From WJKG01 sp964627305 (GTDB lineage: Bacteria > Zixibacteria > MSB-5A5 > GN15 > FEB-12), in assembly GCA_964627305.1 (NCBI GenBank), contig CAZVHP010000001.1, positions 558,001 to 622,000 of the forward strand: DNA of 64,000 nt, read 5' to 3'. Both the position numbers and the translations under genes were made by a program. Below are positions 17,729 to 26,406 of the stretch, piece by piece; within the stretch, counting starts at the first letter, position 1; each line of letters opens with the position of its first letter. The notes under the pieces were generated by a model that saw nothing but the letters and a program-made list of their open reading frames with translations, did no database searches and had not been told where the DNA came from.

Positions 17729-18633
17729 AGCACTTTCTCCTGTTCTGCGGGATGAGTGGCCGGGCCGACCTGGCGGCCCTCTTCGTCATAGCGGAAGAAG
17801 CCGCTGCCGGTTTTGACACCGAGGCGTCCGGCACGGACCATCTTGCGCAGGAGCGGGCAGGCGTTGTACTTGTGTTCGGCCAGCTCGTGCAGCAGGTTCT
17901 CCATCCAGGACATGACCACATCGAGTCCCATCATGTCGGCCAGCGTCAGGGGGCCGACATTGAAGCCGAAGCCGAGTTTCATGGCCTCATCGATGTCTTC
18001 GGCCGAGGCAACGCCCTCCATCAACACGTGCATGGCCTCGTTGAGCATGGGGCAGATAACGCGGGTGGTGACGAAGCCGGGGTATTCGTTGACGGTGATC
18101 CACTTCTTGTTGAGCATCTCGGCGAACTCGATGCCCTTGGCGAAGGTGGCATTGTTGGTCTTGAGGCCTTTGACGATTTCGACCACGGGGATCTTGGTTA
18201 CCGGGTTTAGAAAGTGCATGCCGATGACCTGTCGCGGGCGCTCGGTGGCCGAGGCGATTTCGGAGATCGAGAGGGTTGCGGTCGTGGTGACGAACACAGC
18301 ATCGCGGCGGCAGATGCCGTCAATCTTGCTGAACAGGTCCTTTTTCTGGTCCATCCGGTCGGGGATAGCTTCGATGACAATCTTGGCATCCTCAGCCAGG
18401 TTGAGGTCGGAGGTGGGGTATATGCGGGCCATGATGGCCTTCTTGTCGGACTCGGTCAGTCCCCACTTTTCGATCTCACGGTTCATGGATTCGGAGATTC
18501 CCCTGATGCCGCGTTCGGCGAGTTTGGTGGTCTTGTCGACCAGGGTAACCTCGTTGCCCGAAGTCGCGATGGCCTCGGCCAGACCCTGGCCCATGACACC
18601 GGCTCCGATAATGATCAGCTTTGTTCCTGGCAT
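17725..18633 (-). CDS. 3-hydroxyacyl-CoA (3-hydroxybutyryl-CoA) dehydrogenase
   Basis: A 302-residue single-function enzyme oxidising 3-hydroxyacyl-CoA with NAD(P)+. The Rossmann domain begins LIIIGAGVMGQGLAEAIATS. The catalytic His lies in GMHFLNPVTKIPVVEIVKG (about 138-156), and the helical C-terminal domain has GFVTTRVICPMLNEA and GPLTLADMMGLD. Hbd or PaaH type cannot be told apart. Coupling to ackA suggests acyl-CoA or acetate fermentation/assimilation, but no thiolase or crotonase is nearby. It is read from a promoter in the divergent region shared with the outer-membrane gene at 18882. Confidence 0.93.
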   Translation of the reverse strand: MPGTKLIIIGAGVMGQGLAEAIATSGNEVTLVDKTTKLAERGIRGISESMNREIEKWGLTESDKKAIMARIYPTSDLNLAEDAKIVIEAIPDRMDQKKDLFSKIDGICRRDAVFVTTTATLSISEIASATERPRQVIGMHFLNPVTKIPVVEIVKGLKTNNATFAKGIEFAEMLNKKWITVNEYPGFVTTRVICPMLNEAMHVLMEGVASAEDIDEAMKLGFGFNVGPLTLADMMGLDVVMSWMENLLHELAEHKYNACPLLRKMVRAGRLGVKTGSGFFRYDEEGRQVGPATHPAEQEKVL

Positions 18634-18703
18634 ATCTGCCTTAACCTCGTTTTCAGGTCAACATTCAGCAGCACATACGTTGTGCCCGCCGTGGACGGGA
18701 TCT

Positions 18704-18732
18704 ATAATATATACAGAAACGGTTGGTCGCAA
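18704..18732 (-). promoter_or_regulatory. Putative promoter of the hydroxyacyl-CoA dehydrogenase-ackA operon
   Basis: On the minus strand: TTGCGA (18732-18727), 17 bases, TATTAT (18709-18704). The leader would be about 65 bases. Confidence 0.5.
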
Positions 18733-18774
18733 AGCACTATCGTGTTACTTTTTGTGTCGGAACATTGGGGCGAT

Positions 18775-18783
18775 TGGTATACT
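18775..18783 (+). promoter_or_regulatory. Putative extended -10 promoter for the outer-membrane protein
   Basis: TGGTATACT matches an extended -10 element (TGnTATAAT type); the best -35 (TTGTGT, 18752) is at a long 20-base spacing. It lies about 100 bases before ATG 18882, back to back with the minus-strand promoter. Confidence 0.4.
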
Positions 18784-18881
18784 TTCAGTGTAGAAAGAGG
18801 CGACATCTCTGTCTGGTGCGCGATGAAGTCACTACTGCGCCAGACTGCACTCGCCGACTCACCCCGAATCTCGAGGGAGAT

Positions 18882-19532
18882 ATGAGACTTACACTGCGTT
18901 CTGCCGTCATGGTGCTGGTTGTGTTCTTTGGTTTTTCTGTGATCGCGGATGCCGCCCTGGTGAGGGTGCCGAAGCGGTACAATTATCTGACGTTTTTCGG
19001 GGGGTATTCCAGCCCGATCGGTGAGTATGACGGGGTCGGGGATACCGACTTCAGGGATCCATTTGATCGAGATATCAGCCTGGACGCTGATGATATCTAC
19101 GAGCCGACCTTTCACTTCGGCTTCAACTACGGGCAATTGCGGAACAGCCATATCGCCTTCAATGTTGGGTTTCGCTATACAAAGGTGAAGCACAAGCTTG
19201 AGTTCAATGTGCGGGATGTCAAAATCAATCAATATGATGTTGACCTTGAGTTGAACTACCTGTTGCTGAATCTCAACCGGGAGGTGTTCAGCCCGTATGT
19301 CGGTGTGGGTGTCAATGCGGGGCTAACGTCAATCGGTGCTGATGGGTATGAGAACCAGAATCATACAGACATTGCGGCGAGTGTGAACGGCGGTATGGAG
19401 TTCGTGGTGGGGCGGTTTACCAATGGGTTTGTAACGCTGGCCTCAATTAACAGCTACACCTTTTGGAACAGCCAGAACCGACCGAAGTATATCAATATCG
19501 GCGGTGGTCTGAAGTACTACTTCAGTATGTAG
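18882..19532 (+). CDS. Predicted outer-membrane beta-barrel protein with signal peptide
   Basis: A 216-residue exported protein. The signal peptide is MRLTLRSAVMVLVVFFGFSV followed by IADA, with probable cleavage after ADA. The mature part has repeated amphipathic strands, for example YLTFFGGYSSPIGEY, IAFNVGFRYTKVKHKLEFNV and VFSPYVGVGVNAGL, and ends GGGLKYYFSM with an aromatic near the C-terminus, as in 8-stranded OmpW/OmpA-like barrels. The open frame extends to 18723, but those residues precede the signal and GAGGGAGAT lies just before ATG 18882. Cargo or role unknown. It is 86 bases before a lipoprotein gene and may be co-transcribed with it. Confidence 0.7.
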   Translation: MRLTLRSAVMVLVVFFGFSVIADAALVRVPKRYNYLTFFGGYSSPIGEYDGVGDTDFRDPFDRDISLDADDIYEPTFHFGFNYGQLRNSHIAFNVGFRYTKVKHKLEFNVRDVKINQYDVDLELNYLLLNLNREVFSPYVGVGVNAGLTSIGADGYENQNHTDIAASVNGGMEFVVGRFTNGFVTLASINSYTFWNSQNRPKYINIGGGLKYYFSM

Positions 19533-19618
19533 CGTCGTTGGTATGTGCCGGATGTGCGGAATGTGAGTTTGTGGCCGGCTTCGGAACCGGGCGGGGCCGC
19601 GGTGGTTGAAGGCATAGT

Positions 19619-20626
19619 ATGAAGGACATTATGAAGATTCTCCTGTGGACGCTGTTGTCAGCGCTGGCCCTGCTGCTGGTCTCATGCGGCAGTAAGGACA
19701 AGCCCAACGGACCGACGAAACCGGATCCGGGGATATATCTGCCTAACGGGGTTGTGTATAAGGGCGAGACCGGGGCCTCGGGGTTGACGCCGCAGTTGAA
19801 GTTCGGTGTTGCTGATGCAGACGGAAATTTGCTGAAGCAGAGTTGGCTGATTGTTGATCTGGTGCGGGGTGACGGGGCATTGCCTGACTCGGTGCAGACG
19901 GGGAGTGACGGGTATGCCACGTTGAGCTATACGTTCAGTGATACGCTGGGGTATGCGGATGTGGAGCTGATGTCACGAGACTACGACACGGTTCAGGTAA
20001 GGCTGCGGGCGAACCTGATGAAGCCCGGAGCGGAAGCGGTGAGTGGATCGGATACGACGACCATCGCCGGTCAGGGGGAGTATGTCATATTCGATGACGA
20101 TTTTGGCAGCTTGAAGGCAATCAACGGCAACCCGGCCTCGGTGGACATTCACCCGTTCTTGTGGGTGACGTATGCGAATTATGAGGCTGCCCGCGGGCTG
20201 GTCGTTCCCATTGAGGATGTGGTACAGGATGAAGTGGCGCAGGATTTCGAGCCGGTGCTGGGGGTCATTGTTAACGGCGTGTATGGCGGCACCACTGCCG
20301 GTGGAGTCGGGATAGGGTCAGGTATCGCGGCATTTCGCGCGGAATTCGGGGTGCCGGATTCGATGGTGCTGGATATCGACCCCAACTTCGACCCGACCCA
20401 TGCGGTGCGCTGCAAGTACATCGAGCCGGAGATGATTTTCTGGTGCGATACCATGCCGGACACGAATGTGTTCGAGATGCACTTCTACTGGAAGCCGATG
20501 CCGATAGTGATTGGTGCTCCTGAGGATGATAGTAAGGTCGTACCCGGCGCGGCTGCAAAGACCGAGCGACCGGAGAGTTCACTGCGGGAACTTCAGTATC
20601 AGTGGAGACAGGCCACGGCACGTTAG
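19619..20626 (+). CDS. Predicted lipoprotein of unknown function
   Basis: A 335-residue protein with a type II signal peptide: hydrophobic stretch then a lipobox-like LLLVSCGS, Cys at about residue 23. The mature part starts with a Pro/Lys-rich linker (DKPNGPTKPDPG). The next region, with a repeated SDGYATLSYTFSDTLGYADV pattern, looks like an Ig-like/Big_1 beta-sandwich in which added benefit increases along the strand, a fold used in secreted FCB proteins. No catalytic motif is evident. ATG at 19631 is an equally good start. A strong terminator follows. Confidence 0.7.
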   Translation: MKDIMKILLWTLLSALALLLVSCGSKDKPNGPTKPDPGIYLPNGVVYKGETGASGLTPQLKFGVADADGNLLKQSWLIVDLVRGDGALPDSVQTGSDGYATLSYTFSDTLGYADVELMSRDYDTVQVRLRANLMKPGAEAVSGSDTTTIAGQGEYVIFDDDFGSLKAINGNPASVDIHPFLWVTYANYEAARGLVVPIEDVVQDEVAQDFEPVLGVIVNGVYGGTTAGGVGIGSGIAAFRAEFGVPDSMVLDIDPNFDPTHAVRCKYIEPEMIFWCDTMPDTNVFEMHFYWKPMPIVIGAPEDDSKVVPGAAAKTERPESSLRELQYQWRQATAR

Positions 20627-20652
20627 CTGAGATAAGCGCGAACAAATGCAGT

Positions 20653-20682
20653 GCACAGGCCGCCCGATTGGGCGGCCTGTGC
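20653..20682 (+). terminator. Hairpin terminator after the lipoprotein gene
   Basis: A 13-base perfect inverted repeat GCACAGGCCGCCC / GGGCGGCCTGTGC with a GATT loop, followed by TGTTTGTG. The stem is very stable, the T tract weak. Confidence 0.75.
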
Positions 20683-20741
20683 TGTTTGTGGTGCGGATCT
20701 GGGAGCGGGATTTCGAGAAATCCGTCCGGGCCGGTTCAATC

Positions 20742-20770
20742 TTGACACGGATTGGCAGCAGGGATATATT
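20742..20770 (+). promoter_or_regulatory. Strong sigma70-type promoter of the cyclophilin gene
   Basis: TTGACA (20742-20747), exactly 17 bases, TATATT (20765-20770), 45 bases before the start codon. One of the best promoter matches in the window. Confidence 0.75.
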
Positions 20771-20815
20771 CGCCAACATTGAATCTGGATAACCGCATAT
20801 GACAGGAAGGGATGG

Positions 20816-21517
20816 ATGCGTATGAAGTCAGTTGTGATCAGTTTGTTGTCGGTGTTACTGCTGGTGAGCGCGGTGGCCTGTTCGGGCAATGATGAGGGCA
20901 AGGCGGATGCAGACAAGGAAGCGGTCCGCAAGCAGACGCCGCCGGAAGTGCCGGCCCCGGATTTTGAAGCGTTGGCAGCCAAAGTGGCGGATATCAGAGA
21001 TTCCGCGAATCCCTTTGTGACGTTGGAGACCAATCACGGCAAGCTGACGCTGGAGCTTTACCGGGACGTGGCTCCGGTGCACGTGGATTCATTTGTGGCC
21101 CGTACTCAGGAAGGATTCTACGACAGTACGACCTTCCACCGGGTGATCGAGAATTTCATGATTCAGGGAGGTGACCCGAAAGGTGATGGTACGGGAAATG
21201 CCGGGTATTTTCTGAATCAGGAGTTCAGCGACCTGCCGCACGAGGAGGGGACGCTTTCGATGGCGCGTGCCCGCGATCCCAACTCAGCCTCGTGTCAGTT
21301 TTTCATCTGCCTCGGGCGGAACCGTTCGACGCAGTCGCTTGATGGTCAGTATACGGTATTCGGTCATTTGATCCGGGGATATGACGTGTTGCACAAGATC
21401 GGGCAGGTGCCGGTGGTGGCCAGCCCGACTGGTGAGCGGTCCAAGCCGGTCGAGACAGTCTGGCTGGTGGATGCTTACGTGTCCGATGCCGAGGGTAACC
21501 CGGTCAAGAAGGGCTAA
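20816..21517 (+). CDS. Cyclophilin-type peptidyl-prolyl isomerase, lipoprotein
   Basis: A 233-residue protein with a lipoprotein signal (SVLLLVSAVACSGN, lipid-anchored Cys at about 22), an acidic linker, then a cyclophilin domain from about residue 66. Catalytic and binding motifs are visible: FYDSTTFHRVIENFMIQGGD with the Arg of FHRVI, GDGTGNAGY, LSMARARDPNSASCQFFICL, and LDGQYTVFGHLIRG. It should catalyse proline isomerisation of proteins in the periplasm, tethered to a membrane. It has its own promoter and is followed by dxr after 135 bases. Confidence 0.93.
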   Translation: MRMKSVVISLLSVLLLVSAVACSGNDEGKADADKEAVRKQTPPEVPAPDFEALAAKVADIRDSANPFVTLETNHGKLTLELYRDVAPVHVDSFVARTQEGFYDSTTFHRVIENFMIQGGDPKGDGTGNAGYFLNQEFSDLPHEEGTLSMARARDPNSASCQFFICLGRNRSTQSLDGQYTVFGHLIRGYDVLHKIGQVPVVASPTGERSKPVETVWLVDAYVSDAEGNPVKKG

Positions 21518-21652
21518 CGGCGGTTTGGGTGACGAAGCTGCAGACTTTCTGCAGGCAGGGCGGGAGAGAAGCAGGCTCCCGCCCTGTTTGTGTCTTGATG
21601 TGTCTGGCGCCTCGATTTGAAACTGCGTGTGCAGGAGCATGTTATAATCATT

Positions 21653-22819
21653 ATGGACGCTCGTCGTTTGGTTATTCTCGGATCGACCGGATCTATCGGC
21701 CGATCCACGCTTGAGGTTATAGTCGATCATCCCGGGGCATTCGAGATTCGGGCGCTGGCGGCGCATTCGGATGTCGAGGGCCTGGAGCAGCAGTACCATC
21801 GTTTTCGTCCTGAGTATCTTGGTGTGGTCGATCCGGACCAGGGCAAGCGGTTGGCCGAGCGGTTGTCCGGTGAACCGGTGACAGTCGTGGTGGGGGAGGA
21901 CGAACTGGTCAGGCTGGCGGCCCTGCCGGGGGTTGATATGGTGGTCAACGCGGTTGTGGGCGCGGCGGGGCTTCGGGCGTCACTGGAGGCAGTCCGCAAC
22001 GGGCGACCGTTGGCGCTGGCGAACAAGGAGTCCCTGGTGGCGGGGGGGCCGTTGTTTGAGCCATTGATGAAGCAGTATGGGGGGACGATTCTGCCGATCG
22101 ATTCGGAGCATTCGGCCTTGTGGCAGGCGCTTCGGGCGGGGAAGAAGGAGGAGATTCGTCGGCTGATCATTACGGCCTCTGGGGGGCCGTTTCGGACCCT
22201 GCCTCTGGAGCAGTTTGAGACGGTGACGGCCCGGCAGGCTCTGGAGCATCCGACGTGGAAGATGGGGGCGAAGATCACGATTGATTCGGCGACGCTGACG
22301 AACAAGGGTCTGGAGGTGATCGAGGCGGTGGCGCTTTTTGGCGTGCCGGTGGAGCAGGTGTTGGTGGTGGTACATCCGCAGTCGGTGGTGCATTCGATGG
22401 TCGAGTATGTGGACAGTTCGGTGATTGCGCAGTTGTCAGCGCCGGATATGCGGTTGCCCATCTGTTATGCGTTGTTCTGGCCGGCGCGGGTGGAATCAGG
22501 ATTTGGGCGGCTGGATTTCGAAAAGATGGCCAATTTGACGTTTGAACCTCCTGATTTTCAACGATTTCCGTCACTGCAACTGGCGTTCGAGGCGGCGCGG
22601 GTGGGAGGTACGGCGCCGGCGGTGTTCAATGCCGCCAATGAGGTGGCGGTACAGGCTTTTCTGGATGGGGCGATCAGATTTACCTTGATTGCCGATATTC
22701 AGAAGAACAGTCTTGATGAAATCATGGTTGTATCAGAACCGGGGTTTGAGGATATTCTTCAGGCAGACCGGATGGCCCGCGAACTGGCAACACGGAAAGT
22801 TAGAGAGGTGACATGCTGA
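21653..22819 (+). CDS. dxr: 1-deoxy-D-xylulose 5-phosphate reductoisomerase
   Basis: A 388-residue MEP-pathway enzyme converting DXP to 2-C-methylerythritol 4-phosphate with NADPH. It starts RRLVILGSTGSIGRSTLEVI (NADPH fold). The metal-binding region reads ILPIDSEHSALWQAL, followed by LIITASGGPFR, the flexible-loop ALEHPTWKMGAKITIDSATL with TNKGLEVIEA, and VVHPQSVVHSMVEYVD. A TTG at 21617 is in frame, but the conserved start is ATG 21653. The nearest GGAG is 15 bases away and a TATAAT sits at 21643-21648, so a nearly leaderless transcript is possible. Its stop overlaps rseP. Confidence 0.96.
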   Translation: MDARRLVILGSTGSIGRSTLEVIVDHPGAFEIRALAAHSDVEGLEQQYHRFRPEYLGVVDPDQGKRLAERLSGEPVTVVVGEDELVRLAALPGVDMVVNAVVGAAGLRASLEAVRNGRPLALANKESLVAGGPLFEPLMKQYGGTILPIDSEHSALWQALRAGKKEEIRRLIITASGGPFRTLPLEQFETVTARQALEHPTWKMGAKITIDSATLTNKGLEVIEAVALFGVPVEQVLVVVHPQSVVHSMVEYVDSSVIAQLSAPDMRLPICYALFWPARVESGFGRLDFEKMANLTFEPPDFQRFPSLQLAFEAARVGGTAPAVFNAANEVAVQAFLDGAIRFTLIADIQKNSLDEIMVVSEPGFEDILQADRMARELATRKVREVTC

Positions 22820-23874
22820 CGATTCTCGCCACGATATTTGTGCTTGGTGTGCTTATTTTCATTCACGAGTTGGGGCATTTTGTGATCGCCAAGCGGGTGG
22901 GGATTAGGGTTGACCGCTTTTCGCTGGGGTTCCCGCCGAACATCTTCAGCCGCAGGATAGGGGATACGGAGTACTGTATTGGTGTGATTCCGCTGGGTGG
23001 ATACGTGAAGATGGCCGGTGAGCAGCCGAATGAGGAGGCCACCGGATCGCCTGATGAGTTCATGTCCAAGAGCGTGGCGCAGCGGGCGGCGGTGATATTC
23101 GCGGGACCGTTCATGAACTACATACTGGCGATACTGCTTCTGGCCGGGATATTCTTCTTTGGTGGGCGGGCGTTGGTCGACGAGACCCGGGTGTTGGTCG
23201 GCGAGGTGACGCCGGACGGGCCGGCGGCACTGGCGGGGCTGGCGGAGGGGAGTGAGATTGTGGCCATCAATGGTGAGTCGGTGTCGCACTTTGATTCGTT
23301 GCGCGTGCGTATTAATGCCCGTGTCGAAGAGTCGGTGGAAGTGACCTGGGTGTACGAGGGGGACACGATTACCAAGAGCATCACGACCATGGCCAGTCCG
23401 ATGCCGAATCTGGAGGGCGGGGTTGACACTGTTGGCATAATCGGGTTTCAGCAGAAGATCATCGGTTACGAGCGGTATGGTTTCGGAGAATCGATAGCCC
23501 GGGGATTTGTGACGACGCACGAACTGGTCTATCTGACGGTACGCTTTGTGAAGCAGTTGGTGACGGCGCAGGTATCCGTGAAGATGATTGGCGGTCCGCT
23601 GTTCATTGCGCAGCAGTCGGGGCGTGAGGCAGAGAAGGGGGCGGCCAGTTTGTTTTTCTTCATGGCCCTGCTTTCGGTAAACCTGGCGGTGCTCAATATA
23701 TTGCCGATTCCGGTACTCGATGGCGGTCACCTGGTGTTCTTGGCGATTGAGAAGATCAAGGGGTCGCCGGTGTCGATCCGGGCGCGGATGATTGCACAGC
23801 AGGTGGGAGTGGTGCTTTTGCTTTCGTTGATCCTGCTGGTGACGTATAATGACGTTCTGCGAGTGTTGGGGTAG
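22813..23874 (+). CDS. rseP: RseP-type site-2 intramembrane metalloprotease
   Basis: A 353-residue membrane protease. The zinc motif HELGH (18-22) lies in the first membrane segment (LGVLIFIHELGHFVIAKRVG). A GG-YVKMAGE stretch follows, then a second membrane segment, one PDZ domain (about 115-190, VTPDGPAALAGLAEGSEIVA), and the C-terminal metal ligand region LNILPIPVLDGGHLVF. It cleaves membrane-bound anti-sigma factors or signal-peptide remnants in related bacteria. E. coli RseP has two PDZ domains; this one appears to have one. ATG 22813 overlaps dxr by 7 bases, the usual dxr-rseP pairing. Confidence 0.94.
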   Translation: MLTILATIFVLGVLIFIHELGHFVIAKRVGIRVDRFSLGFPPNIFSRRIGDTEYCIGVIPLGGYVKMAGEQPNEEATGSPDEFMSKSVAQRAAVIFAGPFMNYILAILLLAGIFFFGGRALVDETRVLVGEVTPDGPAALAGLAEGSEIVAINGESVSHFDSLRVRINARVEESVEVTWVYEGDTITKSITTMASPMPNLEGGVDTVGIIGFQQKIIGYERYGFGESIARGFVTTHELVYLTVRFVKQLVTAQVSVKMIGGPLFIAQQSGREAEKGAASLFFFMALLSVNLAVLNILPIPVLDGGHLVFLAIEKIKGSPVSIRARMIAQQVGVVLLLSLILLVTYNDVLRVLG

Positions 23875-23998
23875 GCGATCGGGAATACTGGCTGGTATGA
23901 ACCTAATGACGGTCTGGGTCCGTATAAATGGTGGCAGGCATGCCTGTATCAGGAGTGCAAGTGGTTGATCATTGGAAGATGAAGGCAGAGTGATTGGT

Positions 23999-24730
23999 AT
24001 GAGTAAGAAGAAGCCGTCTGTTACCGACAGCATTTGGGACAATTTCAAGCAGGTGATTTTCGCCGTTGTTCTGGCCATCATTATTAAGACCTCGATTGTT
24101 GAGGCATACAAGATACCCTCGCAGTCGATGGAGGATACGCTTCTGGTGGGTGACTTTTTGCTGGCCAACAAGTTCATCTACGGGGCGCGGCTGCCGCTGG
24201 TTGACTGGCGGTTGCCGGGATTCACGCAACCGGACCGAGAGGATGTTGTGATTTTCATCTATCCCCGGGACGGTGTTACCAAGTATATCAAGCGGTGTGT
24301 GGGCATAGCCGGCGACACGATAGAGATTCGTGACAAGCAATTGTATGTGAACGGGCAGAGGAGTGGCGACAGCGCCTATGTGAAGCACGCCGATACGACT
24401 TTTGGCGGTCGGCAGGCTATTCATCCCCGGGGTGCCGGCGGGCAGGACAGTCGCGATAACTTTGGTCCGTATGTCGTGCCGAACCGGTACTACTTCATGA
24501 TGGGTGACAATCGGGATAACAGCTATGATTCGCGCTTCTGGGGGCCGGTGCACGAGAGCCTCATTCTTGGTGAGGCATTGATTATTCACTGGTCGTGGGA
24601 TGATGAGGCGTATCCCGGCCCGGAGGTGACCTTGAGCGATCCCTTGTCGGTGCCGAAGATGTTCATTCATAACGCGGCCCATTTTTTCCAGAAAGTGCGC
24701 TGGAATCGGCTTTTTAATCCGATATCGTGA
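23999..24730 (+). CDS. lepB: Signal peptidase I
   Basis: A 243-residue inner-membrane serine protease that removes signal peptides. It has an N-terminal anchor (about 16-35), catalytic Ser43 in IPSQSMEDTL, and Lys98 in KYIKRCVGIAGD; box E reads MMGDNRDNSYDSRFWGPV. Start chosen at ATG 23999 because the next membrane-anchor residues follow directly; a TTG at 23972 would add nine residues. It lies about 125 bases after rseP on the same strand. Confidence 0.94.
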   Translation: MSKKKPSVTDSIWDNFKQVIFAVVLAIIIKTSIVEAYKIPSQSMEDTLLVGDFLLANKFIYGARLPLVDWRLPGFTQPDREDVVIFIYPRDGVTKYIKRCVGIAGDTIEIRDKQLYVNGQRSGDSAYVKHADTTFGGRQAIHPRGAGGQDSRDNFGPYVVPNRYYFMMGDNRDNSYDSRFWGPVHESLILGEALIIHWSWDDEAYPGPEVTLSDPLSVPKMFIHNAAHFFQKVRWNRLFNPIS

Positions 24731-24856
24731 GTGGGGTCGGGGATGTCGTTGGCGTTGGACCTGTCCGGCACCAGCAGCGCTCCGGTGGGTATAAGACTGT
24801 GTCGGGGCCATTGCGGTTTGCCTTTCGGCGAAGCCCCCGGACCTGAACAGACTGAA

Positions 24857-24898
24857 GTATTGAGTACTGAGTACTGAGTACTGAGTATTGAGTAATGA
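24857..24898 (+). repeat. Six tandem copies of a 7-base repeat
   Basis: GTATTGA, GTACTGA x3, GTATTGA, GTAATGA in an unbroken row, 29 bases before the DUF1573 start. The repeat carries TGA/TAA stops in some frames and lies within the likely 5' untranslated region. It may be a slippage-prone microsatellite that changes spacing in front of the gene. Confidence 0.85.
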
Positions 24899-24926
24899 GA
24901 AGCAGTGTTAGAGGAGTACGGAGCTA

Positions 24927-25628
24927 ATGAGAGTGCGTGCAGCTGTTTTGACGGTGATGCTTCTGGGGCTGATGTTGGGTGTCGGGTATTCGGCGCCGGT
25001 GCTGGAGATTCCGGAGACAGAGTTCAATTTCGGGCGGACGGCCCAGCACGCCACGGTAGCCCATACGTTCTGGCTGAAGTCGACGGGTGATGAGCCGGTG
25101 GAGATTGTCAAGGTGATTCCGGGTTGCGGCTGTGCCAAGGCACCGTTGAAGGACTCATTGCTGGCGCCGGGTGATTCGACGGAGTTGACGATCATCTTCG
25201 ATACGCGGTCGTACCGCGGGATAGTTACCAAGAGGCCTTATGTGGAATTGGCCGACGGTTCGCGCTGGTCGGTGAGGATTCACAGCGAGCTGTTGCCCAA
25301 GCCGGAGGAGGCGATGCCGATCAGTCTTGATCCGTACCGGTTGGATGTTTCGCAGTTCACTCCGACACCGCGGCGAATGGGGAAATTCAATATTGTCAAT
25401 AAGGGAGACAGGGACTATAACCTGAAACTTATTGATTACGGCGCGGAGTTCTTCGAGCTGGATATGCCAACGGTAGTCAAGGCGGGGCAGACCGCGACCG
25501 GGACGATCATGGTGCATGAGCACTTGATTGAGTCGGAGTTCACACATTCCATTACGTTTGAGCTTGATGACGAAATGCGCACGCGGTACACGTTGCCGGT
25601 GAAGCGGATGTACCGCGCCAGGCGCTAA
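24927..25628 (+). CDS. DUF1573-family exported protein
   Basis: A 233-residue secreted or periplasmic protein. After a signal peptide ending near GYSAP, residues about 25-105 form a DUF1573 domain: TEFNFGRTAQHATVAHTFWL, then the conserved PGCGCAKAP with its Cys pair, then ELTIIFDTRSYRGIVTK. A second, poorer copy without the Cys pair follows (about 135-230). Such domains are common in Bacteroidetes-like genomes, with unknown function. ATG 24927 follows GGAGCTA. It precedes the ccm genes but is separated by about 160 bases. Confidence 0.8.
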   Translation: MRVRAAVLTVMLLGLMLGVGYSAPVLEIPETEFNFGRTAQHATVAHTFWLKSTGDEPVEIVKVIPGCGCAKAPLKDSLLAPGDSTELTIIFDTRSYRGIVTKRPYVELADGSRWSVRIHSELLPKPEEAMPISLDPYRLDVSQFTPTPRRMGKFNIVNKGDRDYNLKLIDYGAEFFELDMPTVVKAGQTATGTIMVHEHLIESEFTHSITFELDDEMRTRYTLPVKRMYRARR

Positions 25629-25788
25629 ACTGCGAGCGACAGGATACTGCCCGCGGCCATATACGGCCGTGATGGCGGCGTAGCTTTCGTGCTCTCATTC
25701 GGAAGCGGGCCTTCAGCAGGCATCATGACGATGCCGGCCGGGGGCCTTTTCTCTTGCAGTCGGTGGCTCGCGGGCGAATATTGGGGCC

Positions 25789-26406
25789 ATGTATCAGCTT
25801 ACAGCTACAGAGCTGTCCCATCGTTTCGGGGCGCGTCGGGTGTTTGCAGAGATCGGCTTTGATGTGATGACCGGGCGCTCGATGGTGGTGACCGGGCCGA
25901 ATGGTTCGGGTAAGTCGACGTTGTTGATGGTGCTGCTGGGCCTTCTGGAGCCGAGCCGAGGGCAGGTGAGCTATTGGGCAGACGGGAGCCGGCTGTCGGC
26001 AGATGAGTTTCGTCGCCGGTGTCTGCTGGTGGCACCGTATCAGAGCTTGTATGATCAACTGACGGCTGAGGAGAATCTGAAGTTCTTCGCCTCGCTTCGC
26101 GATCTGTCGCCGACCGGCAAGGAGCTGTCAGAAGTCCTGGCGCGGGTGGGGCTTGAGGGGCGGGGGGATGACCGGGTGGATGAGTATTCCTCGGGAATGA
26201 AGCAGCGCCTGAAGCTGGCGCTGGTGCTGGCGCTCCGGCCGGTGTTTGTATTTCTTGATGAGCCCTCGACGAACCTGGACGAGTCCGGCAAGCTGGTGAT
26301 GCGTCAGGTGATCAATGACGTGCGGGCGCAATCGGTGCTGGTTGTGGCTACCAACGAGGCCGATGAGGTCGCTCTCGCCGAGCAGGAGGTGTCGCTTGCT
26401 GGCTAA
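25789..26406 (+). CDS. ccmA: Heme exporter ATP-binding protein CcmA
   Basis: A 205-residue ABC ATPase. Walker A is GPNGSGKST (about 37-45), the signature YSSGMKQRLKLA (about 132-143), and Walker B VFVFLDEPSTNLD. Length and location directly ahead of ccmB and ccmC identify it as CcmA, the ATPase that with CcmB releases holo-CcmE in system I cytochrome c maturation. Its stop lies inside the start region of ccmB. Confidence 0.88.
   Translation: MYQLTATELSHRFGARRVFAEIGFDVMTGRSMVVTGPNGSGKSTLLMVLLGLLEPSRGQVSYWADGSRLSADEFRRRCLLVAPYQSLYDQLTAEENLKFFASLRDLSPTGKELSEVLARVGLEGRGDDRVDEYSSGMKQRLKLALVLALRPVFVFLDEPSTNLDESGKLVMRQVINDVRAQSVLVVATNEADEVALAEQEVSLAG

Noticed and set aside
24857..24898. CRISPR array
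   Set aside because: Units are 7 bases with no spacers; no cas genes in the window.
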